From assembly GCF_002750975.1 (NCBI RefSeq), contig NZ_PEJS01000001.1:3534001-3598000 (forward strand): a DNA stretch of 64,000 nucleotides, given 5' to 3'. The notes beneath the pieces are model-generated. The model was not told where the DNA came from. It saw only the letters and a program-made list of their open reading frames with translations, and did no database searches. Positions 51,859 to 61,732 of the stretch are shown here, piece after piece. How positions within the stretch are numbered: the first letter of the stretch is position 1; the number at the start of each line of letters is the position of its first letter. A program made the position numbers and the translations under genes. Source of the stretch: Stenotrophomonas indicatrix (lineage in GTDB: Bacteria > Pseudomonadota > Gammaproteobacteria > Xanthomonadales > Xanthomonadaceae).

Positions 51859-52902
51859 TCACTGGATCGGCACTGTCACCTGGCAGGCATAGTAGCCCTC
51901 GCTCCAGCCAGCCGTCATCCGCGCGGCGCGGCCGAAGCGCCAGCTCAGGCGATGGCCGATGCTGTGCTGGGCGTGGCCCGCTCCCTGGGCCAGGGCCAGC
52001 CCGGGCACCTGCGGATCCGGTGCAGGATTGCGTACGCGGATCTGCAGCTCGCTGCCCACACAGGCCAGATGCAGCTCGATGGTGCCGCCTTCGGGCAGGC
52101 GCGAGATGCCGTGCAGCACCGCGTTTTCCACCAGCGGCTGCAGCACCAGCCGCGGCATCGGCAGGTCCCAGGGCAGGGGTTCATCGCGCTGCCAATGCAC
52201 CCGCAGGCGGTCGCCCAGGCGCAGTGATTCAATCGACAGATAGCGTTCGGCCAGTTCGCACTCATCGCGCAGGGTCGAATCGCCCTCGCCGGCACCCAGT
52301 GCGGCGCGGAACAGATCGGACAGGTCGAGCACGGCACGCTCGGCCACCGCTGGGTCGCGATGCAGCAGGCTGGCGATCAGGTTCATGCTGTTGAACAGGA
52401 AGTGCGGGCGGATGCGGGCCTGCAGGGCGTCGGCCTGCGCGCGGGCATTGGCCTGTACCTGCGCCGCCCAGCGGTCGCTGACATAAAAGTAGCGCAGCGC
52501 CAACGCGGTGATCAGCGCCGTGGTGGCCGCGCTGCCCAGGGTGAAGCGCCAGAAGCCGATGCCGCGCGCGAAGTTGTCGCCCAGCACGCCATACAGGGCA
52601 TGGATGATGCCCGCGCACAGGATGGCGATCAGCGCGGCCAGGCCGACGGCGGCGACGGCGCCCAGCAGTTCCGGCAGCTTCGACAGCGCCTGCCGCAGCA
52701 GGCACAGGCTGGCGGTGACCGCCAGCGCCAGCCACAGCGCGAAACCGCTGGCCGAGGCCAGTTCCCCCATCGTCCAGTGGCGGCTGCCATCGGGCGCCAG
52801 CGCCAGCACCACCACCACCAGTTCGGCCAGGCCGAGCATCGCTGCCAACCGCGGCAAACGGCACAGTTCCGGCATCCACGGGGTGGCAGCGCTCGCGGCC
52901 AT
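51859..52902 (-). CDS. algZ: LytS/AlgZ-type sensor histidine kinase
   Basis: 347 residues. Four to five membrane helices (about 20-150), then the His_kinase domain with RPHFLFNSMNLIASLLH (phospho-accepting His) and the N-box LVLQPLVENAVLHGI, and an HATPase end. It lacks a classic G2 box, as LytS/AlgZ kinases do. It forms a pair with the adjacent LytTR regulator. The symbol follows the arrangement next to hemC; orthology was not tested. Confidence 0.87.
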   Translation of the reverse strand: MAASAATPWMPELCRLPRLAAMLGLAELVVVVLALAPDGSRHWTMGELASASGFALWLALAVTASLCLLRQALSKLPELLGAVAAVGLAALIAILCAGIIHALYGVLGDNFARGIGFWRFTLGSAATTALITALALRYFYVSDRWAAQVQANARAQADALQARIRPHFLFNSMNLIASLLHRDPAVAERAVLDLSDLFRAALGAGEGDSTLRDECELAERYLSIESLRLGDRLRVHWQRDEPLPWDLPMPRLVLQPLVENAVLHGISRLPEGGTIELHLACVGSELQIRVRNPAPDPQVPGLALAQGAGHAQHSIGHRLSWRFGRAARMTAGWSEGYYACQVTVPIQ

Positions 52903-52905
52903 GGG

Positions 52906-53565
52906 TCAGGCGACGCCCAGGCGTGCCTGCAGCCAGTCGCCCAGCGCGTCGATTTCCTCGGCGCAGACCTGGTGGGCCATCGGGTAGCTGTGCCACTGCA
53001 CGTCCAGCCCAAGCGTGCGCAACGTCTCGGCGCTGTGCGCGGCCACCGCCTGCGGGATCACCGGATCGCTGCTGCCGTGGGCCATGAACACCGGCACATC
53101 CACCGCACCATCAACGCGCGACGCGGTTTCGGCCTCCGGCAGGTAGGTCGACAGTGCGATCAGTCCGGCCAAGGGGGCAGTGCGTGCCAGCGCGGCGCTG
53201 AGGATCACCGCCCCGCCCTGCGAGAAGCCAGCCAGGAAGATGTGATCAGCGGCGACACCGCGTTCGATCTCACGGGCGATCAGCGCATCCAGCTGCACCA
53301 CCGACTCCTGCACGCCGGCCATGTCGGCGCGCGAGCGGAAGTCCATGCCGACGATGTCGTACCAGCCACGCATCGGCACGCCGTTATTGATCGTGATCGG
53401 CCGCACCGGTGCGTGCGGGAACACGAAGCGCAGCGCCGGCCAGTGCGGACGCACCAGTTCGGGCACGATCGGCGCGAAATCATGGCCGTCGGCACCGAGG
53501 CCGTGCAGCCAGATCACCGACCACTGCGGCAAGGCGCCGGTTTCCTGTTCCACCGTTTGCAGCAT
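52906..53565 (-). CDS. Carboxylesterase / phospholipase, alpha/beta hydrolase
   Basis: 219 residues. Ser in GFSQGGAV, Asp in SSDPVIPQ and His in YPMAHQV form the triad; WLHGLGADGHDF gives the oxyanion loop. The family includes small esterases of the Pseudomonas carboxylesterase II and lysophospholipase group. The start MLQTVEQETG at 53565 has AGGAG nine bases upstream. Its ATP-independent reaction is hydrolysis of short-chain esters; the natural substrate is unknown. Confidence 0.88.
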   Translation of the reverse strand: MLQTVEQETGALPQWSVIWLHGLGADGHDFAPIVPELVRPHWPALRFVFPHAPVRPITINNGVPMRGWYDIVGMDFRSRADMAGVQESVVQLDALIAREIERGVAADHIFLAGFSQGGAVILSAALARTAPLAGLIALSTYLPEAETASRVDGAVDVPVFMAHGSSDPVIPQAVAAHSAETLRTLGLDVQWHSYPMAHQVCAEEIDALGDWLQARLGVA

Positions 53566-53615
53566 GTTGCGGCTCCTGTACGTTCGAGCCGCATTATGCC
53601 GCTGGCACGGTGCGA

Positions 53616-55541
53616 TCAGTACAGCGGCGGTTGCTCGGCCGCTTCCCGGCGCAGCTGTGCGGCGCGCACCAGCACCGGCGGCGGGATGTTCTCTTCGGGA
53701 ATGTCGAGCAGGCCCAGGCGATGCAGGAAGGCGCCCGGCCCGCGCAGAGAGGTCAGTGCCACCACCGGCACCGCCAGCACCATGCCGATCACCACCGGCG
53801 CCATCCAGGCCGCCAGCGACGGCGACACCGCCCACGCCAGCACGCCCATGAAGGCACCAAATACACCCAGGCCACCGTAGCCGCGCACCAGCGAAATCCA
53901 CGAGATGCCACCGTCATCGCGCTGCTGTGCATCCCAACCCGAGTCACGCCCGGACAGCACTTCGGCCACCCCGCGCGACTGCACGTACATCACCACCGGC
54001 GCCATCAGCGCGGCCAGCACGGTTTCCACCAGCATCGACAGGAACGCCCGGATCGCGCCACCACAGCCACGGCGTTCAACCGGATCGAGCAGCATCGCAA
54101 AGTAACCCAGCACCTTGGGCATCAGCAGCACCGCCATGGTGGCGGCGAACAGGCGCACCACCTGTTCTTCATCCTGCGCACGCCAGTACACGCTGGGCGA
54201 CAGGTGCAGCAGGGCGTTGAAATCGATGCCTTCCTGGAACAGCGGGATGGCGATGCCGATCAGCATCAGCATCGCCCACATCGGTGCGGTGAAGTAATGG
54301 CCGATGCCGATCAGCATGTGCACGCGGCTGATCCAGTGCAGGCCACGGCTGCCCACCACCTTGCCGTGCTGCAGGTTGCCCTGGCACCAGCGGCGGTCGC
54401 GCACCAGCAGGTCGGTCAGCGTTGGCGGGCCTTCCTCGTAGCTGCCGCCCAGGTAGGGCACCATGTGCGCGGCCCAGCCACCACGGCGCATCAGCGCCGC
54501 TTCCACGAAATCATGGCTGAGCACGTGGCCGCCGAACGGCTTGCGCCCCGGCAGCTCCGGCAGGCCAGCGTGGTCGGCGAAGGCACGGGTGCGGATGATC
54601 GCGTTGTGCCCCCAGTAATTGCTTTCGGCACCGTGCCACCAGGCCACGCCACGGGCGATTACCGGCCCGTACACGCGCCCGCCGAACTGCTGCATGCGCG
54701 AGAACAGGGTGCGGCCGCCGATCACCGACGGCAGGGTCTGGATCAGGCCGACGTCGGCGTTGTGCTCCATGCCGGCGACCAGGCGCACGATGCTGTCACC
54801 GGTCATCAGGCTGTCGGCATCCAGGATCAGCATCTGCGGGTAGGCACCGCCGAAACGGCGTACCCAGTCGGCGATGTTGCCGGCCTTGCGCGCGCTGTTG
54901 TCGCCACGGCGGCGATAGAACAGTCGCGCACGCCCATCGGGCACCAGCTCGCGCAGTTCGGCGAACACCTGTTCTTCGGCCCGCGCGATGTCCTCGCGAC
55001 GGGTATCGCTGAGCACGAAGAAATCAAACCGCTGCAGCTGGCCGGTGGCCGCCACCGATTCGTAGATCGCGCGCAGGCCGGCCAGCAGCCGGCGCGGGTC
55101 TTCGTTGTAGGTGGGCATCAGCAGCGCGGTGCGGCTGTGCACGGTGGGCAGCGGCTTGTCCGGATCGATGCCCAGACGGTAGCCCCGGTCGAACACGGCC
55201 GTCAGGAAGCCGGCCACCGCACTGGCAAAGGACAGCGCGATCCAGGCGAACAGGCCGACGAACAGCACCAGCAGGCAGGCCTCCAGCACGCTGATGCCAT
55301 TGCCGGACAGCACCCGCCACATCATCCGGGTGGCCACGGCGGTCATCGCCACGGTGCCGCCGAGGATGTACAGGCGACGCAGGCCGATCATGCGTGGCGA
55401 GGTGCGATGGCGCCGGACCTTCAGCGAGCCTTGCCGCAGCGTCTGTTCGGGCATCACCAGCGGTGCTTCGGCCGGCAGCAGGGCCCAGCCCGCGTCGGGA
55501 CCGGCCGTGACCGGTTCCGTGTCGATGGTTTCACTCCCCAT
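53616..55541 (-). CDS. opgH: Glucans biosynthesis glucosyltransferase OpgH (MdoH)
   Basis: 641 residues. An inner-membrane family-2 glycosyltransferase with helices near residues 55-115 and several after 400. Catalytic features include [11 protein letters not shown], the acidic residues around [13 protein letters not shown] and a QxxRW-like motif [12 protein letters not shown]. It polymerises periplasmic or membrane-derived glucans. The E. coli protein is longer (847) at both ends. The opgG partner is not adjacent. It is divergent from the TonB receptor. Confidence 0.93.
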   Translation of the reverse strand: MGSETIDTEPVTAGPDAGWALLPAEAPLVMPEQTLRQGSLKVRRHRTSPRMIGLRRLYILGGTVAMTAVATRMMWRVLSGNGISVLEACLLVLFVGLFAWIALSFASAVAGFLTAVFDRGYRLGIDPDKPLPTVHSRTALLMPTYNEDPRRLLAGLRAIYESVAATGQLQRFDFFVLSDTRREDIARAEEQVFAELRELVPDGRARLFYRRRGDNSARKAGNIADWVRRFGGAYPQMLILDADSLMTGDSIVRLVAGMEHNADVGLIQTLPSVIGGRTLFSRMQQFGGRVYGPVIARGVAWWHGAESNYWGHNAIIRTRAFADHAGLPELPGRKPFGGHVLSHDFVEAALMRRGGWAAHMVPYLGGSYEEGPPTLTDLLVRDRRWCQGNLQHGKVVGSRGLHWISRVHMLIGIGHYFTAPMWAMLMLIGIAIPLFQEGIDFNALLHLSPSVYWRAQDEEQVVRLFAATMAVLLMPKVLGYFAMLLDPVERRGCGGAIRAFLSMLVETVLAALMAPVVMYVQSRGVAEVLSGRDSGWDAQQRDDGGISWISLVRGYGGLGVFGAFMGVLAWAVSPSLAAWMAPVVIGMVLAVPVVALTSLRGPGAFLHRLGLLDIPEENIPPPVLVRAAQLRREAAEQPPLY

Positions 55542-55822
55542 GGCCGCCTACTCCCTGCAGGCCGCAGGACCAGCCGTCCCGGCCAGGCTGCATGCACCAA
55601 GGTTCCTGGCCCGCATTCCCGGCGTCCGCACTTGTCCTGTCTGCCACGGCGTCATGCCGCGCAGTCGCTGTCTGTCACTACCAGAACCCACACGATCTCC
55701 AACGGGGCGGAATCGAAAAATGCGGCCCAGTCTATGGCCCCGAATGTAAGCCGGGTGCGAAGGTCTACGCCGGGAAATCTCCCCATTCAGCAATCAGCAG
55801 GCGAACCGTCGCGCGCGGCCGG

Positions 55823-55840
55823 GGAATGTCGATTCATTCC
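55823..55840. promoter_or_regulatory. Inverted repeat upstream of the Fur box
   Basis: GGAATGTCGATTCATTCC has 6-bp arms around a 6-base centre and ends 24 bases before the Fur-box candidate. It could be a site for a second regulator of the receptor. Confidence 0.45.
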
Positions 55841-55864
55841 GGGAGGTACTGGATCGTAACAAAC

Positions 55865-55883
55865 GAGAACGGTTATCATTCCG
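55865..55883 (+). promoter_or_regulatory. Fur-box candidate for the TonB-dependent receptor
   Basis: GAGAACGGTTATCATTCCG matches the 19-bp Fur consensus GATAATGATAATCATTATC at about 12-13 positions. It lies 150 bases before the receptor start. Repression by Fe-loaded Fur is expected. Confidence 0.6.
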
Positions 55884-56035
55884 TTAACCAGGCAGGTCAC
55901 CGCGCTTCGCGCACCGGACCCACCCAGCTGCGCCGGACCCTCCGCGCGCCCGACGACCCAGGGAAGGGGTGGCTGCCTGCTGTCTGCGTGCGCCTGCTGC
56001 TTCCACCGGGTCTCTCCTCTCCCTTGGAAGCCGTC

Positions 56036-58072
56036 ATGTCCCCTCTCCGTTCCGCGCGCCTGTCGCGCACCCGCCTGGCCAGCGCCCTGGCCGCCGCCTG
56101 CCTGCTGGCCCTGCCTGCCCTCGCCGCCGCTGAAGCCAGCGCCGATGCCTCGACGAAGGACCTGGATACCGTGGTGGTTACCGCCTCGGGCAACCAGCAG
56201 TGGATCAAGGATGCCCCGGCCAGCATCAGCGTGATCAGCCGCGAAGACATCGAACGCCAGCCGGTGCACGACCTGGCTACCCTGCTCAGCCGTATTCCGG
56301 GCGTGACCGGTGGGCTCAGCGCCGCCGGTGAGCAGTCCAAGATCAAGCTGCGCGGCATGCCGTCCAACTACACGCTGGTGCTGGTGGACGGCAAGCGCAT
56401 GGGCAGCTCGGCCTCGACGAACTATCGCCCTGACCTGGGCCGCCAGGACCTGAACTGGATTTCCCCCGACCAGATCGAACGCATCGAAGTGGTGCGTGGC
56501 CCGATGTCCTCGCTGTATGGCTCGGACGCGATGGGCGGGGTGATCAACATCATCACCAAGCGCATCGGTGACAGCTGGAACGGCAGCGCCACCCACAGCT
56601 ACACCCGGCCGCAGGATGGCGACCGTGGCGATACCCAGCAGATCGGCGCGACCTTCTCCGGCCCGCTGGGCGAGCGCTTCGGCCTGCGCATCGGTGCCAA
56701 CAGCATGCGCCGCGACTCGGACCGCTCCAACGGCGGCGTGTATGGCAACGCCTACGCCGGCGAGAAGGACCGCAACATCGACGCGCTGCTGCAGTGGAAG
56801 CTGAGCGAGGCACAGGAAGTGTCACTGGAAGCTGGCCACGGTGTGCAGCAGGCCTTCATCGCCCAGGCGCTGGAAAAGCAGGACGAAGGCGCCTGGGGTG
56901 CCAGTGAGCTCAAGCGCAGTTCGCTGGCGCTGAACCACGACGGCAAGTGGGATTTCGGTACTTCCAAGCTCAGCGCGTACTGGACCGAGTACAAGAACGA
57001 CATCGGCGCCACCGGTCGCTCCGAGGCAACCGATACGATCATCGAAGGCAGCCTGAGCACGCCCTTCACCCTGGGCGTGGACCACCAGTTCGCGGTGGGC
57101 GGCCAGTGGAAGCGCCAGGAGTTGACCAACACCGACACCATCGGCCAGGCGCCGGTGGACTATGCCGGCAACCCGGTGGTCGGCTCCACCCTGGAAGTGG
57201 ACACCTGGGCGCTGTTCGTCGAAGACGAGCTGAAGCTGCACCGTACCCTGGCACTGACCCTGGGCGCGCGCCTGGACCACCATGAACAGTTCGGCAGCCA
57301 TGTCAGTCCGCGTGCCTACCTGGTCTGGCACCCGAGCGAGCAGTGGACGATCCGTGGCGGCGTGTCCAAGGGCTTCCGCGCCCCGAGCCTGACCGAGAAT
57401 TCGCCCAGCGCGGCGACCCAGTCCGGTGGCCGCGGCTGCACCTCGCTGTACCCGCTGGGCTATACCCGCGGCGGTTGCTACATGGCCGGCAACCCGGACC
57501 TGGACCCGGAAACCAGCACCAACCGCGAGATCGGCATCAGCTTCGACAACGACCTGGTCGACGCCGGCCTGACCTACTTCCATACCGACTTCAGGAACAA
57601 GATCGAGTATGAAGCGCTGGGCTTCTTCAACGGCTACTGGTGGACGCGCATGAGCAACGTGCAGCGCGCGCGCACCAGCGGCATGGAAGGCAACCTCAAC
57701 TTCCGCTTCGGCGATCATTGGCGCTGGCGCACGTCGGCGACCTGGATGAAGGAAGCCAAGAACCTGACCACCGGCCGCAACCTGATCGACACCCCGGAGT
57801 TCTCAGGCTATTCGTCGCTGGACTGGACCCCGAACACCACGTTCTCCAGCAGCCTGTCGGCGCAGTACACCGGCAAGCAGACCGGCGTGGTCAATACCTT
57901 CCTGAAGGCCTATACGCTGTATGACCTGACCGCTGCCTGGAACGTCAATGAGGTGCTGACCCTGCGTGGCGGCGTCAGCAACCTGGCCGACAAGAAGCTG
58001 TACGCCGACGGCTCTACCGACTACTTCGTCGCCGGCCGCAGCTACTTCCTCAGCATGACCGCGCGCTTCTGA
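56036..58072 (+). CDS. TonB-dependent outer-membrane receptor, FepA/CirA-like
   Basis: 678 residues. A signal peptide (about 1-32), a TonB box in LDTVVVTASG (about 42-51), a plug domain (IERIEVVRGPMSSLYGSDAM then GGVINIIT) and a 22-strand barrel ending in Phe (SMTARF). The plug and the C-terminal NLADKKLYADG pattern place it among catecholate-siderophore receptors such as FepA and CirA. A cysteine pair (GRGCTSLYPL and GGCYMAG) is in an outer loop. The start at 56036 follows GGAAG and gives a good signal peptide. Confidence 0.92.
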   Translation: MSPLRSARLSRTRLASALAAACLLALPALAAAEASADASTKDLDTVVVTASGNQQWIKDAPASISVISREDIERQPVHDLATLLSRIPGVTGGLSAAGEQSKIKLRGMPSNYTLVLVDGKRMGSSASTNYRPDLGRQDLNWISPDQIERIEVVRGPMSSLYGSDAMGGVINIITKRIGDSWNGSATHSYTRPQDGDRGDTQQIGATFSGPLGERFGLRIGANSMRRDSDRSNGGVYGNAYAGEKDRNIDALLQWKLSEAQEVSLEAGHGVQQAFIAQALEKQDEGAWGASELKRSSLALNHDGKWDFGTSKLSAYWTEYKNDIGATGRSEATDTIIEGSLSTPFTLGVDHQFAVGGQWKRQELTNTDTIGQAPVDYAGNPVVGSTLEVDTWALFVEDELKLHRTLALTLGARLDHHEQFGSHVSPRAYLVWHPSEQWTIRGGVSKGFRAPSLTENSPSAATQSGGRGCTSLYPLGYTRGGCYMAGNPDLDPETSTNREIGISFDNDLVDAGLTYFHTDFRNKIEYEALGFFNGYWWTRMSNVQRARTSGMEGNLNFRFGDHWRWRTSATWMKEAKNLTTGRNLIDTPEFSGYSSLDWTPNTTFSSSLSAQYTGKQTGVVNTFLKAYTLYDLTAAWNVNEVLTLRGGVSNLADKKLYADGSTDYFVAGRSYFLSMTARF

Positions 58073-58080
58073 TGCGCACT

Positions 58081-58113
58081 GCGATCGCGCTGGCAGCAGG
58101 CCAGCGCGATCGC
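58081..58113. terminator. Strong hairpin between convergent genes
   Basis: A 13-bp perfect stem GCGATCGCGCTGG/CCAGCGCGATCGC with a 7-nt loop. The flanks are not T-rich; it may act in either direction. Confidence 0.6.
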
Positions 58114-58129
58114 CGCTGGTTTCCCAGGC

Positions 58130-58300
58130 TCAGTCGTTTTCCAGCACGGCCGGCGCAGCGTCGCGGCTGGCCGCGATGCGTGCACGGTCCATCGCCACCG
58201 CCAGTTGCTGGCGGGCGAGCAGTTGTTGTGCCTGCACCACTTCGGGTGTCGGCAGGAGCACCGGTCCGGGTGCGTTTTCCGGTGTAGCAGGTGTGGTCAT
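58130..58300 (-). CDS. Small protein of 56 residues
   Basis: The reading frame starts MTTPATPENAPGPVLLPTPE at 58300 and ends AVLEND. GGAGG lies six bases before the ATG. It has an N-terminal Pro/Thr-rich part and an amphipathic Ala/Gln-rich helix (VVQAQQLLARQQLAVAMDRA). No signal peptide or membrane segment. It resembles no family I know; codon use is like its neighbours. It is convergent with the TonB receptor and divergent from the DUF2628 gene. Confidence 0.6.
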   Translation of the reverse strand: MTTPATPENAPGPVLLPTPEVVQAQQLLARQQLAVAMDRARIAASRDAAPAVLEND

Positions 58301-58516
58301 GCAACCTCCATGGACATACCGCAGCTACCCGCAAACAGCCGGGGTAGCAGCGGAACTGCGCACCCTATCCTAAAAACAAGGCGGATGGGTGACGGTGCGG
58401 CACCGGGACGCAAGCCCTTTGCCGTAGGAACGTCACATTTTTGACGCTCCAAGCTGGTTTGCTGAATGTGACTCACTTATCATGAAAACGTTTTCCTAAC
58501 AGGGAAGTCCCTATAC

Positions 58517-58903
58517 ATGAACACCGTTGACCTGACCCGCTTCAGCCCGAAGTGGCAGTTCCGCTTCAACTTCTTCCAGCAGCACGGCGCTCCCAAGGAG
58601 CCCGGCTTCAAGCAGGCCTGGAAGGCGCTGTCCTTCGGCGACCGCCTGAAGATCAACCTGAACTTCTTCGCCTTCTTCTTCGGCGCGATCTATCTGTTCA
58701 TCCTGGGCATGTGGCGCAAGGCGCTGGTGGTGATCGGCATCAACATCGTGCTGATCGCGGTCAGCCTGGTGCTGCCGGACATCGTGGCCCGCGCACTGTT
58801 CATCGCAATGAACTTCCTGGTCGCCTCGAGCACCAACTACAGCTACTACCTGGAACAGGTGAAGGGCAACACCAGCTGGAACCCCTTCGAAGGCATGTTC
58901 TAA
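58517..58903 (+). CDS. DUF2628 membrane protein
   Basis: 128 residues. A soluble amphipathic start (MNTVDLTRFSPKWQFRFNFF) is followed by two to three hydrophobic segments (LNFFAFFFGAIYLFILGMW, ALVVIGINIVLIAVSLVLP). It matches the DUF2628 pattern. Function unknown. Confidence 0.8.
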   Translation: MNTVDLTRFSPKWQFRFNFFQQHGAPKEPGFKQAWKALSFGDRLKINLNFFAFFFGAIYLFILGMWRKALVVIGINIVLIAVSLVLPDIVARALFIAMNFLVASSTNYSYYLEQVKGNTSWNPFEGMF

Positions 58904-58934
58904 GCCCAGCGCACCGCATGCGCAGCGGCACATC

Positions 58935-58966
58935 GACGCCCGGCCTTGGCCGGGCGTCGTCGTTCA
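58935..58966 (+). terminator. Intrinsic terminator of the DUF2628 gene
   Basis: The perfect stem GACGCCCGGCC/GGCCGGGCGTC has loop TT and is followed by GTCGTTC. Confidence 0.65.
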
Positions 58967-58975
58967 AGCCCCGGC

Positions 58976-61510
58976 TCAGGCGGCGCGCAACGCAGCAGCC
59001 GGTCGGGTGTCGGCCTGCAGGCGGAAGCGGGACACCGCCACCGCCAGCTGCTCGGCCTGTTCTTCCATCGCCCGCGCCGCAGCGGTGGCTTCTTCCACCA
59101 GCGCAGCATTCTGCTGGGTGGTCTCGTCCATCTGCACCACGGTCTGGTTGACCTGCTCGATACCGGCCGACTGCTCGCGCGAGGCGGCCGAAATCTCGGC
59201 CATGATCTCGTTGACCCGGCCGACCTGGCCGACGATCTCCTGCATCGTGCGGCCCGCACCGTGCACCAGCTGCGCGCCGGCGCCGACATGGCCGACCGAA
59301 GCGTCGATCAGCTCCTTGATCTCCTTAGCCGCGCCCGCCGAGCGCTGTGCCAGCGCGCGCACTTCGCTGGCGACCACCGCAAAGCCACGGCCCTGTTCAC
59401 CGGCGCGCGCCGCTTCCACCGCTGCGTTCAGGGCCAGGATGTTGGTCTGGAATGCGATGCCGTCGATCACCGAGATGATCTCGGCGATGCGCTGCGAAGA
59501 GGTCTCGATCTGCTCCATGGTCTGCACCACCTGGCTGACCACCTGCCCGCCTTCGCTGGCAACGCCTGCGGCCGAGGCCGCCAGCTTGTTGGCCTGCAGG
59601 GCATGATCGGCGTTCTGGCGCACGGTGGAGGTCAGTTCCTCCATCGACGCGGCAGTCTCTTCCAGGTTGGCCGCCTGCTGCTCGGTACGGCGTGACAGGT
59701 CGCTGTTGCCCGACGCGATCTCGCCTGCGGCCAGGCGGATGCTGGCCGCAGACTGCTGGATCTGGCCGACGATCTGGGTCAACTGCTGCACGGTGCTGTT
59801 GGCATCGTCGCGCATCACCGCGAACACGCCGTGGAAGTCACCCTCCATCCGTGTACTCAGGTCACCGGCGGCGATGGCGCGCAGCAGCGTCGACAGCGCA
59901 GCCAGGTTCTGGTCGCTGACCTGCATCATGGTGTTGAGCGTTTCCACCATGCGGCGGAAGTCATGCTCGAAGCGCTGGGCATCGCCACGCACGGCGAAAT
60001 CACCTGCCGCCGCCGCAGCGGCCAGCTGCTGGATCTGCTCGTTGATCGCCGCCAGGTTGGTCTTGGTGGTTGCCATGGCAGCGGTGAATACCGCCTTTTC
60101 GCCCGGCAGTGCCTCCATGTCCACGCTCAGGTCACCCACCGCGTAGCGCTGCATCACCTCGACCAGGCGTTGGGTGACCGCATTGCTGTCGGCCACCAGC
60201 TGGTTGCTGTCGGCCACCATGCGGCCATATTCGCCCGGGAACACCGAGGCATCCATGCGGTAGCTGATTTCACCGGCATCATGGCGGCGCGCCATCTCCG
60301 CCTGTGCGGCCATCACTGCCTGCAGCTGGCCACGCATGCCCTGCATGGCGTCCAGCAGGCGGCCCACTTCGTCGTTGCCCAGCGCCGGCATGGCGGTATC
60401 CAGCTTGCCCGCAGCCACGTCGCCGGCGATGCGCACGGCCTGCGCCAGCGGTCGCACGGCCAGGCGCTGCAGCAGCAGGTAGACACCACCACTGAGCACC
60501 AGCGCAGCCACCACACCCACCAGCAGGATGATCCACAGCAGCTCGCGGGCCTGCGCGATGATCACCGCATGCGGCACCACCACACCCAGCGCGAAACGCT
60601 GCGGCGCGTCACCCACCTGCAGCGGCACGTACAGGCGGACGTTGCCGGCAGCGTCGGGCTCGAACGCTTCGTAGGTCTTGTCGGCGGCGATCTGCGCCAG
60701 CATGCCGAGGGTGGCGGCATCGGTACGCGGCTTGCCGATCTCGGCAGCGTCGGCCGAGGCCAGCACCACGCCCTTCGGCGACAGCAGTTCGACGCGGCCA
60801 GCGCCCATAGGCGTCAGCGTGGCCAGGTGCTTCTGCAGCGCGTCCAGCGAGAAGTCGACGGTGAAGACACCGAGGAAGGTACCGTTCTCGACGATCGGCG
60901 TGCTCAGCGTGCTCATCAGCACCTGCTTGCCGCCGATGTCGTAGGCATACGGTTCGCTGACCAGCGGCAGCTTGTCGCGGCTGGGCACCATGTACCAGTT
61001 GCCCGAGCCGCTGGGCGTCTCGGTGTAGTCGGTCATCGTCGACTGCTGCGGCTTGCCGTCCTGCCAGGCCCAGTAGCTCATGTAGCGGCCGGTGGCGTCG
61101 TGCGCCTCGCTGTTGACGAACTCGGCGTCCTTGCCGTCGAAGGCATTGGCCTCCCACATGGTGCTCTTGCCCAGCCATTCCGGATGCGCGTGCAGCTGCT
61201 CGCCGATGACATTGGCCAGGCTGGCGCGATCAGGGGCATCACCGCGCGCACGCTGGGCCAGCACGGTTTCCACCATCGCATCGTTGCTGGCAAAGGCCGT
61301 GCCCAGGTCGGCAGCCACCTGCCGCGCCTCGGCACGGGCTTCGCTGGCCATGGTCTGCCGCGAGGACGACACCAGCGCCGAACTGGCCTGGTGATAGATC
61401 AGGAACGCGGTCGCGCCGAAGCACAGCAACGCGATCACCGCAGTGCCCAGCATCAGCTTGTGGGCGATGCTGCCGGGGCGACGGGCAGCGACGGAACGGG
61501 AAGAAGACAT
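58976..61510 (-). CDS. Methyl-accepting chemotaxis protein with Cache sensor
   Basis: 844 residues. Helix 1 (about 19-39), a periplasmic dCache-like sensor (about 45-330; [20 protein letters not shown]), helix 2 (about 340-362), a HAMP-like region, further HAMP-like segments ([31 protein letters not shown]) and the signalling domain with the conserved hairpin [19 protein letters not shown]. The C-terminus ([10 protein letters not shown]) lacks the NWETF-type CheR/CheB docking pentapeptide. The ligand is not deducible, though Cache domains often bind amino acids or organic acids. The start at 61510 is supported by GGATCCTCCC context (minus strand GGGAGGATCC upstream is not on this strand, so the site is weak). 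Confidence 0.93.
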   Translation of the reverse strand: MSSSRSVAARRPGSIAHKLMLGTAVIALLCFGATAFLIYHQASSALVSSSRQTMASEARAEARQVAADLGTAFASNDAMVETVLAQRARGDAPDRASLANVIGEQLHAHPEWLGKSTMWEANAFDGKDAEFVNSEAHDATGRYMSYWAWQDGKPQQSTMTDYTETPSGSGNWYMVPSRDKLPLVSEPYAYDIGGKQVLMSTLSTPIVENGTFLGVFTVDFSLDALQKHLATLTPMGAGRVELLSPKGVVLASADAAEIGKPRTDAATLGMLAQIAADKTYEAFEPDAAGNVRLYVPLQVGDAPQRFALGVVVPHAVIIAQARELLWIILLVGVVAALVLSGGVYLLLQRLAVRPLAQAVRIAGDVAAGKLDTAMPALGNDEVGRLLDAMQGMRGQLQAVMAAQAEMARRHDAGEISYRMDASVFPGEYGRMVADSNQLVADSNAVTQRLVEVMQRYAVGDLSVDMEALPGEKAVFTAAMATTKTNLAAINEQIQQLAAAAAAGDFAVRGDAQRFEHDFRRMVETLNTMMQVSDQNLAALSTLLRAIAAGDLSTRMEGDFHGVFAVMRDDANSTVQQLTQIVGQIQQSAASIRLAAGEIASGNSDLSRRTEQQAANLEETAASMEELTSTVRQNADHALQANKLAASAAGVASEGGQVVSQVVQTMEQIETSSQRIAEIISVIDGIAFQTNILALNAAVEAARAGEQGRGFAVVASEVRALAQRSAGAAKEIKELIDASVGHVGAGAQLVHGAGRTMQEIVGQVGRVNEIMAEISAASREQSAGIEQVNQTVVQMDETTQQNAALVEEATAAARAMEEQAEQLAVAVSRFRLQADTRPAAALRAA

Positions 61511-61732
61511 GGGAGGATCCGCAGGCAGTTCAGGTCGACCGGTGCCACCAGGGCACCGCGCAGATGCGCGATCCGTCGCGCGGGCCGCCTGCCCGCCGGA
61601 TCGGAACCCGGCGCGGGAAGGCGCGCACCGGGTTAGCGGCCATGGCCGGGCGAGGTTGAGGCTCGCCGCACGCACAAAACCTGAACCCGCTCAGCTGCGG
61701 CCGTCGACCCAGGCCTGTGCTGCTCGCCTGTG

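Larger units (their letters stand above)
55542..56035. other. Intergenic region between opgH and the TonB-dependent receptor
   Basis: 494 bases without a supported gene. They hold the opgH promoter region, an inverted repeat at 55823 and the Fur-box candidate at 55865. The open frame that runs through it ahead of the receptor is not conserved and has no signal peptide. Confidence 0.6.

Noticed and set aside
55592..56035. N-terminal extension of the TonB receptor frame
   Set aside because: It would place the signal peptide about 150 residues inside the protein and it covers the Fur-box region; the ATG at 56036 gives a normal precursor.
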